DNA of 64,000 nucleotides from contig CM035317.1 of assembly GCA_000497125.2 (NCBI GenBank), positions 1,328,001 through 1,392,000 on the forward strand, written 5' to 3'. The stretch comes from Spironucleus salmonicida (taxonomy: Eukaryota > Fornicata > Diplomonadida > Hexamitidae). Numbering within the stretch: position 1 is the stretch's first letter; each line of letters begins with the position of its first letter. The position numbers and the translations under genes were made by a program. Below, piece after piece: positions 1 to 10,147 of the stretch. The notes below the pieces were generated by a model, which saw only the letters and a list, made by a program, of their open reading frames with translations, was not told the origin of the DNA and searched no databases.

Positions 1-3000
1 CTTTGGCGGAAAGAAGCTTTTTCTGGTTGATAAGCGATGTTTCCAGCGTTCTATATTCTTGTTTTGTCGTGTAATTGAGCTGCTTTACCTGTTCTTGCTC
101 CAAATCGAGTTCTTTGTTACGCTAGTTGTAAAATGAGGAATAATTATCGCATTCGACGTAAAGCTAATCCTCAGAAAGTTTGTAAATGAGCTCATTTTGC
201 TCTGTCATAAACGAAAGTTGTTTATTTAGCGCTGAAGTTTTATTTGTCAACTGATCCAACTCCGATTCCCGCTATTGCATGTAATCGTCAACTTGCTAGC
301 TCGTTTCGTTCACGAAAACTTGTTACTTCTGAATCAAGTCCTCTTCGACGTTGATTTGACGAGTTTAGAGCTCTGAAATCTGCTCCTACATCATCACGAG
401 GCGCTTCTGATACTGATTTTCTAGCGCTCGCTTCGAGTCCTTGAACAGATTCTCATTATTCGCAATTTAACGTTTCAGCAAAATCGCCTTGTTGTCGTGA
501 TCCGTTTTCAGGCGCGCGTGCTCTGATAAATGCGTCGAAATGTTATCGTTTGTGGAGTTGATAATTTTGTTCAAATCAATCTGAAATTGGTCGTCAAGAA
601 ATTGAAGCTTCTGTTGGAGCTCCTTTTTAGTGTCGAAAATATAGTTTTTTGCGTGATTTATCGTCTTGTAAATTCCCTAAAGTTGTGTATCGTGGACTGA
701 AAAAGGAAGGAAATTAGCTGTCAAAACTGACGTTTTCTCCTGCGTTTGCGATATCGATGCCTGCTGCTAAACGAGCGGTTTTGGGGTCATGAAATTCTTG
801 AATTTTATGCTGTAAACGAGGCCGTCCTCGGTCGAAACGATGAATCCGGTATTGTCATGAATCGCTGAAAGACCGGTAATTCTGGTGTTGTTGATAGGAA
901 TCACAATTTCCTCAGATTCTTTGTCGCGGCTCAAAAATTTCGTTATATCACCTTAATTTCCTTAAATAGCGACTTCTTCAATGAGATTTTTGATATTTTT
1001 TACTATAACATAGCCTTGTTCGTAGCTGATTATGAGGTAATTTAGCATTTATAATAACATAGTTGGTCGGCCTTTGTAGACTTTTTTCTAGTCCCATTTT
1101 CCGTCGTTTATGCTGCAAATGACATCGTTGCTTGCACTTCCACGAATTTCGATCAAATTTAGTGCATTTCCAACGCCTATAACCTGGTCATTTCCCAAAT
1201 TTACGTTCAAAATACCACGTTCTTTAGCATTAAAATCAAATACGCGAATTGTGGCGTCTGTCATAATTCCGAAAAGAAGTGGATTTTGAGGTAAAAATTA
1301 GTTAATTGTTAGCTGGCCTTCTTTTTGTGAGATTATACCGCCGACACCAATGCAGCAGCTGACAAGAACATGCATTCCGCGTAGCGCGCATTATTTCTCG
1401 CGTTTTCCACTCGCAGCATCAAAAATACAAACCGTACCGTCCGCACACGAAATCCAGAATAATCCTTCATATTTTCCGCTCGAAAAATCTCTAAAAATTG
1501 GCTAAATTGAGCTCACACGGCTAGGAAAATCATCAATTTTGTATAATTCCTCGCGTGCGTAAAAGTCGAAAACGTGTAAATGGATCCCACTAGCAGCCAA
1601 AAACAGGTCACCACTGTGCGAAAATGCCATAACTTTACAGAATTAAATGTTGAATTAATGCAATTTCAAGATCCTGTCGAGGTAAATCTGGCACAGCATA
1701 ATGAAATCGGTTCCTGCTAAAACTAGATACTGAGCGCTCGGATGGAGCAAAATTTGGCTCGCAGTGTCAGGAAATCGGCAAAGCGAAAATTCGTTTAGAG
1801 TGAACTGATCAAAGATTCTGACGATTCGGTCGTTAGATAAAATGGCCAAATTGTTCGAAATGATTGACGAAGAAGTTGACGTAATTGTGTTATTCGTAAA
1901 CAGCGGTTTTACAAGCCAAAGCTCAGTATTTCGGTTATAGTCGTATGGAAGCGATTGATCCAACGAATCCTCCGGAGACGATTAAAAGTTGATTTGCAGG
2001 ATTTCTGCATCCATACTGTTCAAATCCGTGACTTCGCCTTTGATGATCGTCAGCTGGTCCTGGCTAATGAGCTTTTTGACCTCTTCCGTCTGATTTGTGA
2101 GCATCGTGCGAATAACGTCTTTTAGCGTATTCAGGTCTCGCGACTACAGAATGAACTGACCGCGCAGCCCGTCAACTTCCATAATTCGCTTCACGAGAAG
2201 CGGTAATTTGAGCCCAAAAATCATTTTCTGGCTCTAATTCCGGCCGTAGCCGACCATGAAACGTTCATTTTTAGTCAAAATCAAATTCTGGACGTCAAAT
2301 GGCGGATTCGTACGACAGAGCAGCGAATCGACAACACCTGCGCAGGAATAGCTCAATAAGTGCACGAAAAATTTGTTGCTGTCGAACTGCTTTTCCCAGT
2401 TCGTGCTGCCGCTGTAGACGTTTTTGACGACAAATCGGAAGAATTCGCTGATTTGAATGCCGTAGAAATGAACGAGCCCCTTGCTGCTTGCAACAGCCAG
2501 GAACCCCGCAGAGCGCTCAGGAACGTCGATTTGGTTCAGTTGGCTGTTGAAAAACGTGAAATTCGTGCGGGCAGGATTCACATCCTCAAACGTGTTTTTG
2601 CCGTCAAAACCGTTCAAAAAGACCACCGGATCGTTTAAAAAGAGCATCTAGTTGAATTGAAATTCCTTCACAATTTCACACTTGAATTCGCTCACAATCG
2701 TGTTGTTGAAAATGACGCAAATACTGCCATCTTTTGTGCTCAAAAGGATCAATTTATCGCTTTCTTGAGGGAAAAACGGGTACTTTTTCAAAAGCGCCTT
2801 GTTGAGGTAAATGCCGTCCGTGAAGATTTTGTTGCCCGTGAGACTCTGCATGTTATTAGGTGCTAGGACCTTCGCAGTCCCGGCGGCCAATTTGATGAAT
2901 TTTATAGTAGAATTCGCGATGAAAAGAAGCTCTTTGTCAGTCAGTTGCACAATTTTGAGCGTTTCGATTTCCTGGTCGTTTTTGCTGTCGATAATATCCG

Positions 3001-3469
3001 GCTACGTGATTTTGAGCGAGTAGGTTGGTAGCGAGGTCGTTTTCTGGTCATTGTCGTAGATGAGCATCTAGTAGCCTGACGTGAAATCGGTGATAACGAG
3101 CAGGCGGTTTTCAGTGACGAAATGGGCAAGAATGATCGATTTGACTATTTTCATGCCCTGGTTCGTTTTCACGGCGATAAAAATGCGGTGTTTGAACTGG
3201 AATTGGAAGGCTGAGTTCTTCTCGTAAATTGAGACGCATGCACCCTCCGGGCGGATCTCTGTCGACAGCAGCGTACAGCCGTTATTGAAAAACTGCAGCT
3301 GTGCGATTTTGATGATGTTCTCACCCAGAGAGAGAGTTGTGACAGTTTTGTTTTCCGTAAAATTGTGGAAAACGACCGAAAACCCGGCTAGATAAGCGGT
3401 CACATCGGCTGTAACGTAGTGCAGCGTCGCGGAAGGCAACTGGGTAATGCCGAAAGTGGCCGATAGCAT
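1..3469 (-). CDS. CFAP57: CFAP57 (WDR65)-like axonemal WD40/coiled-coil protein, C-terminus cut by the window edge
   Basis: Read with TAA/TAG as Gln, an open frame runs from the ATG at 3469 to base 1, giving about 1,156 residues with no TGA. Residues 1-890 are WD40-like; the remainder, encoded below about base 720, is Lys/Glu/Gln-rich coiled coil that runs off the edge. This WD-then-coil order and the stretch DGTVCIFDAASGKREKQC, close to the vertebrate block DGAVYEWNLSTGKRETEC, identify CFAP57. That protein sits in the axoneme and helps place inner-arm dynein and regulatory-complex parts. The gene has about 45% GC, higher than its flanks. It diverges from the gene at 3735 across 265 bp. Just upstream of its ATG is a block shared with CFAP251. 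Family assignment is good; the exact end is not visible. Confidence 0.85.
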
Positions 3470-3480
3470 TTTTGCGGAAT
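3470..3480 (-). promoter_or_regulatory. ATTCCGCAAAA block abutting the CFAP57 start codon
   Basis: The 11 bases directly before the CFAP57 ATG are identical to those before the CFAP251 ATG at 19773 (14 identical bases including ATG). A close variant precedes the RIIa-domain gene at 4789. It could be an initiator or short-leader element, or a factor site shared by ciliary genes. Function is inferred only from position and recurrence. Confidence 0.5.
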
Positions 3481-3734
3481 GTGGAGTGGGTGGGGTAATA
3501 AGATTAATTAATATATAATAATATGGTTAATAGATGCTTTTGAAAAAAGCTCGGTTGCTAAGATGCAGTTTCTTGGACAAGAGAAATATGTAAGCTTAAG
3601 GATGATATATTTAAGGCAACCTAGCATGTGAAGCTGATTATAGATATTTAATTGATAGAATATAAGATTGAAATAAGGTACTACCACTAGTTTATTATAA
3701 TATATAATATAAGAATTAATGCTTAAATTTTGAT

Positions 3735-4745
3735 ATGAATTAATATTCCTAACACTAGCTCACGAATACTACGTAAATAGAGTAATTTATTAACCATTAT
3801 TAAAATCTTACTGCTGATTTTTCGCCTTAACGGATTTTTAAAGCCATAGATTTCATTATAAACATAATGCATACTTACATTTCACAAGCGTCATAGGTTT
3901 ATGATACTTTTCGCAAACTAAAGGTAATAAACTAAGCTATTCTGAATCTATCTAGCGATGATTTATTTTAGCAGGTGAAAAGACTCTTTCCTTCCGTGTT
4001 TGGATTTGCACGCAATAGCGAATAGATCTCTCTACACCCTTCGCAACTATTTAAAATCTTTGCAAATGCATTAATAGATGAAGCATTTGTTAACTAAAGG
4101 TATACAGGAAGATCAGTGTAGATGATAAAGGATCTACTTTAACATATATCGATAACTCACAAAATCGACTTCTCTTATGTGGAAGAGTATGCAGATTTGT
4201 TAGTCTTTAATGCAGGCAAAATTGATGTCTTTAAATCGTACACTCAGCTTTACTTTATTATTTCGCTCTTAGGGGTAAAATTTGGCGATATTATGGATCG
4301 GGGTAGTAAACTTGAGATGAGGTAGTTTGATGGGATAATTCATGATTTTTGGCGCGCAATGGAGCACAATTAGTTATTGATTTTGAACCAACCACTATTT
4401 TTAGGATCAAAGTGTGTAGTTTTATCTAGATTCTTTGAGTCTGACAACGGTGATATTGTTGAAATGTAAAATGGATCCATTTAAATCAAAAGTGGACTTA
4501 TGAATGATTAGTTTAGGAAAAATAGCATTGGCAGTTACGAAACAATGACTTACCAAGGCATGAAAAGTAAACTCCTTGAAGATAGGGATTTTGGAGATGA
4601 ATTAAGAACAACACAGCTAAAAATGCCAAATTAAAGTTCTTAAATCTCAGAGTTACTCAAGTTAATGAGAGACATGTAATAGTAAATCAATAAATTATAA
4701 AATGATGTTGAGGAATTAAAAGTTTTAAAAAATTATTACCAATGA
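3735..4745 (+). CDS. Unrecognised 336-residue protein with C-terminal coiled coil
   Basis: The frame from ATG 3735 to TGA 4743-4745 (336 residues) uses many TAA/TAG Gln codons. The body is helical with hydrophobic stretches such as SYTQLYFIISLLGVKFGDIM. The last 50 residues (ISELLKLMRDMQQQINKLQN) look like a coiled coil. A downstream in-frame ATG at 3867 is a possible alternative start, but the first 44 residues (including HYQNLTADFSPQRIFKAIDF) look coding, so 3735 is preferred. I recognise no family. It is divergent from CFAP57 and is followed after 43 bp by the RIIa-domain gene, so a ciliary role is possible but unproven. Confidence 0.7.
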
Positions 4746-4776
4746 TTATTTTATTATGTTAATTATATTGTTTTTC

Positions 4777-4788
4777 TTTCCGCAAAAT
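4777..4788 (+). promoter_or_regulatory. TTTCCGCAAAAT block abutting the RIIa-gene start
   Basis: This is a near copy of the ATTCCGCAAAA block found directly upstream of the CFAP57 and CFAP251 ATGs, again touching the start codon. The only other obvious feature in this 43 bp spacer is its AT richness. Confidence 0.4.
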
Positions 4789-4944
4789 ATGCAGTTTGTT
4801 TAACAAGTAGAATATCCCAAAGATTTTCCCGCACTTATGATGGATTTTTCAAGAGAAGTACTTAGAGAATAACCTGAAAATATCTATGAGTTTGCAGTTA
4901 AACATTTTACAACAATTAAAAAAGCATAAGTAGGATAACAGTGA
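4789..4944 (+). CDS. 51-residue RIIa-fold (R2D2-type docking) protein
   Basis: The start at ATG 4789 and stop at TGA 4942-4944 give a 51-residue protein. Residues 10-44 (PKDFPALMMDFSREVLREQP then ENIYEFAVKHF) match the RIIa dimerisation/docking helix pair. The Pro-x-x-Leu start and the REVLREQPENIYEFA core are typical. In cilia such proteins (ROPN1, SPA17, CABYR, DPY30-related) bind A-kinase-anchor helices in radial spokes and the fibrous sheath. Here the protein is little more than the docking fold, with no enzyme or extra domain. It is too short for most gene finders at this stop-codon setting, but the domain match is clear. Confidence 0.8.
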
Positions 4945-5112
4945 AAACTCATATTATCTATATCTTTACGTAATACTATTTGTAAGATATATTTATTTTA
5001 TTCTTATATCTATACTATTCTTCATCGTTTTACAGTCCTTTTGATATCTTAATAATCAATGTAATAAAATATTATATCAATATGTTAGTTTTTAGATACC
5101 ACTCCTCAAATA

Positions 5113-7629
5113 ATGCAGTAACCAGATCTTATCGCAACACTATAATCTGCTTTAGATCCCAATTCTCCTAGCCATTAATAGTCTAATTTAGATATAAACA
5201 ATTTACTATAATAAGCATCGCCAGATTTGTTAAAGTTAGCACTTTTTGGTGCAACATCAGCCAATGCCCCGGGAGAGTTCCGAGAATAGTCAGCCCTGCT
5301 TGTGAAAAACTTCCTTACTTCACAGAACCAAATTGTGCAGAGTTAGCGTTAGGCCGTCTGGAAAGCCTTTGAGATTGACTTCAAGGAACAGATCTTCTCC
5401 AGCCTGATGGGCGAGCTGAATCAACAACAGAGCTTCGGTCAGATCAACCAAATTTTCGCTGCGCTGGTAAACGCCTGCGACTACAAGGAGAAGAACGAAA
5501 TCATCGCTGGTCTGTTTGCCCAGGTCACTGGTCAGAATGTGCTGCGCATTCTGCAGATCCTGCTCCAGATTGAGATAAAGGATGCACAGATCCCGGAATT
5601 CATCGTATAGGCCTTGGAGCAGTGGCAGACGGTATTCCAGCCGCAAGACGCGCTGGAGTGCATTGTCCTGTGCATCAGGATACTGTAGTCTAGCAGCAGC
5701 AAGATCGCTAGGGATATGGAGGGGAGGGTTAACCTCCAGTTCAACAGCTTACTCTAGATGTGCGTATCTAATGGTCAGGTGGACTGGATTTGCGAGATCC
5801 TCGAGTTCTACAACATCGTAGCGGACCAGTTCGATCTGCTGAACGAGCAGATCAACGGGCAGTCCTTTGCAGTGCAAATAATCAACCTGGGACTCATGTT
5901 CTGCCCCGTCGAGCGGTAGGACCAGCGGATGTCCTTCATCATCCTGGAGCTGTACAAGAAACTATTCAGTCTCCCGCAGTACCGGTCGATCTACGCTTCC
6001 AACTATACATTCACTGTGATCGAGAGCTGCGTTCTGATGCACATAGAGAACCCCGCATACTTCCAGACCGCGCAGCTGAGTGACATTTTCGTGGTAGTCC
6101 AAGAGCTCCTGGGCACCATCATTCAGAACGCTAGCGAGCTATTACCAGACTTCGTCTCTCTGTATCAGGACTTCGTGTACTCCAGAAACTACCACCATCC
6201 CCCCTCGGCAGACCCAGGCGCGTAGCTTAGCCAGCTCAAGTTCCAGATTCTGATCACACCGCTGCTGCAGCTGGAGAATGCGGCACAGATCCGTACGTAA
6301 CTGCTGGCAGACGTGCTGGGTGCACTGAACTTCGTCTTCTAGACCTCGCCACAGATAGTCCCACCGCTTCTGCAGTAGTCCCTTCTAGCGGCATCCTTCG
6401 TCATCAGTAAGACCACCTAGAAGCACAGCGTATTTAACCAGGTGTTAGCACTCACACCACAACTGACTCATGACTTCCATTACCAGGCGTTGGATCAGTT
6501 CCTCAGGAAGTTCATTGAGCTAGACAAGGGATATGCTCAGAATCACTTGAACAACATTCTACTGACAGTTATCCGCCCGGATAACACCACTATCTCCCTG
6601 CCGTCCAGTATGGTTCTGATCAACCATATTCTGCCGACACTTGAGTAACTCGTCAATTATACTAACTACAGCATGCTGCTACAATCACTCATAACCATTT
6701 TCGCACCCCTGTAGCAGCTCTACATGGCCAACTAGAACAGTAACTACACATACCTCCAGGTGATCATCGAGGCCATCAACCTGCCGATCTTTTTCATCGT
6801 CCAGAACCAGATACTGTTGTAGAAAGCAGACCTTATCTCTGCACAACAGTTGGTGAACCAGATCGAGAACCTCGTAATCCACGGCCTGCAGACCGACGAT
6901 TTCGCGACGGAGAACGTGGTCGCCAGTGGTATCGACCTCATTAGCGTCGTATTGCACAAGAACGAGCTGATCCTGCGGCAGGCAGGAGACCTGAAAGACT
7001 GGTGCATCCAGACCATCCGTAATGGAAACGGTGAGCTAGTAGCAAACTGCATCGACATCGTGATTTAGCTACCTAACTACCAGCCAGATACGGACCTCGA
7101 AAACCTCTTCGCTAGCGTGATCCAGAACCAGTACTCAACCGTCAAGGCCCAGAACGCCATCGTGGTCTACTACTGGCAGAAGATATAGCTTTTCAGCACC
7201 CTGCCTGCACCGGCCATCTTCCAGTTCTGCGAGACATTTATTAGCCGCATCGACGAGTTCAACTTTGCTGTCAAGGACTGGTTCATGCTGCTGCAGAGTG
7301 TGGTGCTTCTATACTCCCGGGTATACGAGTTCTCGCAACAGTACCCCGAGCAATTCGCATTCAGCTGCCAGAAGTTCATTTTCTTTAGTCAGCACAGGCC
7401 CACTCTTGCGACCGAGTACAACGAGATTCTCTTCAGCGTTGGCTACGAAGAGTGCTTCAACGGGATGATCCGGCTCTATCATAAGGAGAAGTCTCTTTAA
7501 AACATGATCCTGGGGTACATTCAGAGTCTAAAAAAAGTTTGGCCCGGACTTAGGGCCAATTGGAAAGGTACTGAGCTCGAAGGCAGTCTGCTGGTGTTCG
7601 AGGGGTAGTTCAGGGGTATCATTGAGTGA
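5113..7629 (+). CDS. Karyopherin (importin-beta family)-like HEAT-repeat protein
   Basis: ATG 5113 to TGA 7627-7629 gives 838 residues, all helical, with paired hydrophobic helices throughout. The start resembles an importin N-terminal domain: QPDLIATLQSALDPNSPSHQ, an LL-rich helix, then FREQSALLVKNFLTSQ, matching the family pattern of an A-x-x-x-LKN helix. Such proteins carry cargo through nuclear pores using RanGTP; which member this is I cannot say. GC is about 50%, with CAG and TAG as the main Gln codons, against 25-30% in the flanks. Importins are usually 900-1,100 residues, so the C-terminus may be incomplete. A 30-nt intron at 7616-7645 would remove the TGA and extend the protein to 987 residues. 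A first exon upstream of 5095 is also possible. Confidence 0.7.
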
Positions 7630-8304
7630 AATTTTGCATATTCAGATAAGATCTTTGGACTTTATCAAGTTATCGGTGAATCCAGACAATTATTAAAAGA
7701 CATATACAAATTATTTAGAATCAAACACTTTAATTTCAGTTTCACTAAAAGAGTCTTTAAATGCTTAATATTAGTTTTTATACCAAAAATCTATTCTATG
7801 GCAGTAGCTTCCTATTTTTCGTAAAGTAAATTTCTCGCTACAGTTCGTAGTTTTTAGTAGTCATAAATTTTTATTTTCCTATTACAATGTCGAGAAGTAC
7901 AAGTTGTAGGTATATCTTATAAAATACTAAAGTTTAAAGCAAATAGTGAAGCCTCGTTTGAGTCACAAGGGTTAATCATTTTGATTATTGGCTTTGGCCG
8001 TAAAGAAAGGAATGGTTTGAGTTATATCTATGCATTTGAACTTTTTTATCTTAATGAATGTGAAGAATCCAAATCAAAACCTCGTTAATCTGATAGATCA
8101 AGTTGAAGCGGTCTCTTCATTTTACCCCTTTAAATAATATCAGTTAATTGCACTTTATTGTAGTGAATTAATTGTTAAATGCTGAATATCATACACGAGT
8201 CAACACATATATTACAGATAAATTTTAATCACATTTTTTCTTCATACTAAATTGTTATTAATAAAATTTAATCACTAATAATAATATTATTAATTAACAA
8301 AAAG
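7630..8304. other. AT-rich stretch, possible last exon of the karyopherin gene
   Basis: There is no independent gene. The karyopherin frame stays open after its TGA for another 158 codons, to a TGA at 8104-8106. If 7616-7645 (GTATC...TTCAG) is spliced out, the frame continues as GAT AAG ATC. Composition drops sharply to about 30% GC here, and no known motif is visible. With only one stop codon, an open run this long can occur by chance, so this is left unassigned. Confidence 0.35.
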
Positions 8305-8384
8305 GTATATCAAGATCTTAAACCAGATATTCATTAACAGTCAACAAGATCGCGCAGTCGCTTCTGGATAACGACAGGGGCACC

Positions 8385-8600
8385 ATGCTCATCGGGGACC
8401 TGTGCTCGCAGGACCATGCCTCGCTCTCCGGCCAGCTCCAGGTGCTCGAGAACACGCCCGCTAACGCGAGGGTGTTTGAGGAGAGCTTCACGCCCGAGGT
8501 GCAGCAGTACCTCCAGGACGCCGGCAGGATCGTGGTGGTGATGCAGGTCCAGCACGTGCAGACCTGCCGCGGGGGCAAGACGACCGAGACGACGATCTGA
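8385..8600 (+). CDS. Small GC-rich gene, unrecognised, 71 residues or more
   Basis: ATG 8385 to TGA 8598-8600 gives 71 residues with nearly 100% G/C at codon third positions, so it is very likely coding. The same frame also looks coding upstream of the ATG from about 8343 (NKIAQSLLDNDRGT). The true start therefore probably lies on an upstream exon joined across the putative intron 8305-8340, or was lost at the composition boundary. Visible sequence includes TPEVQQYLQDAGRIVVVMQV, a helix followed by a strand. I recognise no family. Confidence 0.6.
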   Translation: MLIGDLCSQDHASLSGQLQVLENTPANARVFEESFTPEVQQYLQDAGRIVVVMQVQHVQTCRGGKTTETTI

Positions 8601-8708
8601 GCGACTTCCTCACTTCCCTTCCAGCGCACCCGAAAGGGAGCGGGCGCACTTCCGTACCACATTCCGAAATCGGTTTCCGGTTTCTTCCAGAGGGCCCCTC
8701 TCACCAGA

Positions 8709-8918
8709 ATGGAGGCCAGACGACCGTGGCGTGCCCGGCTGTCCCGGCAGAAGAGCAGGTCCTGCGGGAGCCTGGAGGCGCTGATGGAGGACGAGTACCT
8801 GCGTCAGATCGTCGTGTACCAGAAGGTGAGCGGCGGCCGGGACCTCTACGAGCTGCGCGAGCCCACCAAGCTGTACCTGCAGGACGTCATCATCCTGGAC
8901 CAGGAGGAGGAGCCGTGA
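8709..8918 (+). CDS. Small GC-rich gene, unrecognised, 69 residues
   Basis: ATG 8709 to TGA 8916-8918 gives 69 residues: a basic N-terminus (EARRPWRARLSRQKSRS) and an acidic end (LQDVIILDQEEEP). Third positions are nearly all G or C. It lies 108 bp after the previous gene and is convergent with the coiled-coil gene, the two stops being 38 bp apart. No domain is recognised. The longer minus-strand frames over the same bases are explained by high GC, where TGA is rare. Confidence 0.6.
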   Translation: MEARRPWRARLSRQKSRSCGSLEALMEDEYLRQIVVYQKVSGGRDLYELREPTKLYLQDVIILDQEEEP

Positions 8919-8956
8919 CGGCGCCAGCGCTCGCCCGCTGCCAGTGAATGCGTCCC

Positions 8957-9214
8957 TCACTCCACCGCCGCACCCCCACGCTGCAGCGCGTGGAGCTGCT
9001 GCCTGAGCGCGTGGCTTTCCGCCTCCCGCGCCAGCACCTTGTCCTGGAGCTCCCGGTTCTGCGCCTGCAGGAGGGCGTTCTGGCGGAACACCCCTGCCGC
9101 GGCCTGGCCCTTGCGGCCATGCTGCAGTGCGGTAAGCTGCAGCGCCTGGGCCGCCACCTGGGCCTCCAGGGCCTCGTTCTGTGCCGATATGCGAGCCAGC
9201 AGCGCCTCTTCCAT
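8957..9214 (-). CDS. Small GC-rich coiled-coil protein, 85 residues
   Basis: The start is ATG 9214 and the stop is TGA at 8957-8959. Nearly the whole 85 residues form a heptad coiled coil rich in Ala, Leu, Gln and Glu, for example RISAQNEALEAQVAAQALQL and NRELQDKVLAREAESHALRQ. The frame stays open upstream to 9493, but 9214 is chosen because the ATG follows a TATA-like run (ATACATATATAAC) and the coil begins there. It resembles a small scaffold or bZIP-like dimer without the basic region. Function is unknown. Confidence 0.65.
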   Translation of the reverse strand: MEEALLARISAQNEALEAQVAAQALQLTALQHGRKGQAAAGVFRQNALLQAQNRELQDKVLAREAESHALRQQLHALQRGGAAVE

Positions 9215-10147
9215 TTTGTGGCTGCAGTTATATATGTATTCTGGCGCCTTCGGAGCGACCTTTGTGCATACGGCCGGGTACTCCAGGGTCCCAAATGAAC
9301 CGCCGGACGCTCGAGCCACTCTCAGCCATCCACGCAGCGCCAGCAGCTGTCTCCCGGTCTCACCACCTCCGGGACCTTCTCCCCAGAAGTGCGACACCGA
9401 AGCAGGGCAGGTGCCAGCCCACCTCGACCTTGTGTGAGGCAGAGAGCGCTCACGGACCAAAAACGATGGAGACCCTGTTGCGGACGCCACCACCGCGAGT
9501 TGGTGGGCCTGCTGGCGCTCCGCTTTCTGCCGCAGGTCCCGCGGCGTCTTTCACGTTGGGCAACAGTGATGTTAATTTCTGGAATTTAGGTTAGCCATAA
9601 ACGGGCTTTTAACTGCATTTATATTCGAAATTTTTAAGAATAGAATAGGATATATCAGCTTCGATGGATAATTGATTCATATTTACATTTGTAATTTAAC
9701 TTTGCAATAATTGTTATAGCATGTCATTATAGTTTTATAAATATTGAATTATTCGTTAATAGTTAATAAAATAAATCCTGATTTTCTAGTAATTTTTGTA
9801 CTGAAATTTGTACAGTGTAACATTTAGATGAACATATTTTAGGAAAAGAGTAATCATAAAATGATTTCTTATATATTACTAAAATACAATACAAAAGTTG
9901 AGAGTTGATATTATATTATATAAAAATTTAATATTATGGAAACATATTGCTTCATTTGTGATTAATTTATAGAAAATATATTTAATTCTTAGAATAATGT
10001 TAAAAACAATTTAAGTTATTAGTTATAACTTTTTTATATACATAAAGTTAAGATACTTATAATAGTTATACTCATATTTCAAAATTTATATTTGCTGGTA
10101 TAGTAGTATTATAAATTAGCATAGAAAACATTATTTCAGTTCTAAAA
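9215..10147. other. Upstream GC-rich flank, then AT-rich spacer without a clear gene
   Basis: 9215-9575 is GC-rich; its plus-strand frames lack any domain and look like chance openings. From about 9590 the sequence is about 25% GC, with short broken frames only. I see no RNA gene or repeat here. Confidence 0.5.

Larger units (their letters stand above)
8305..9590. other. High-GC island (about 65% GC) with three small genes
   Basis: From about 8341 to 9575 the base composition switches from about 25-30% GC to about 65%, and it switches back just as sharply. The frames inside have third positions that are almost all G or C, and Gln is always CAG, never TAA/TAG. All three genes end in TGA, the stop used everywhere else in the window. 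The left edge falls inside or just before a reading frame, right after a possible 36-nt intron (8305-8340, GTATAT...AACAG). Candidate explanations are recent transfer, a GC-rich host segment, or an assembly join. Confidence 0.75.

Noticed and set aside
7627-7629. TGA as a sense or read-through codon
   Set aside because: The long conserved genes contain no internal TGA, so it is a real stop. The apparent continuations here and at 63007 are better explained by tiny introns or chance.
8318-8960. Long minus-strand frames across the GC-rich island
   Set aside because: High GC makes all stops rare. Plus-strand frames have the strong third-position G/C bias, and the minus frames do not fit it.
9181-9594. 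Plus-strand 137-codon frame
   Set aside because: Opposite the coiled-coil gene and its upstream region, rich in Pro, Arg and Cys with no domain; it looks like a chance opening.
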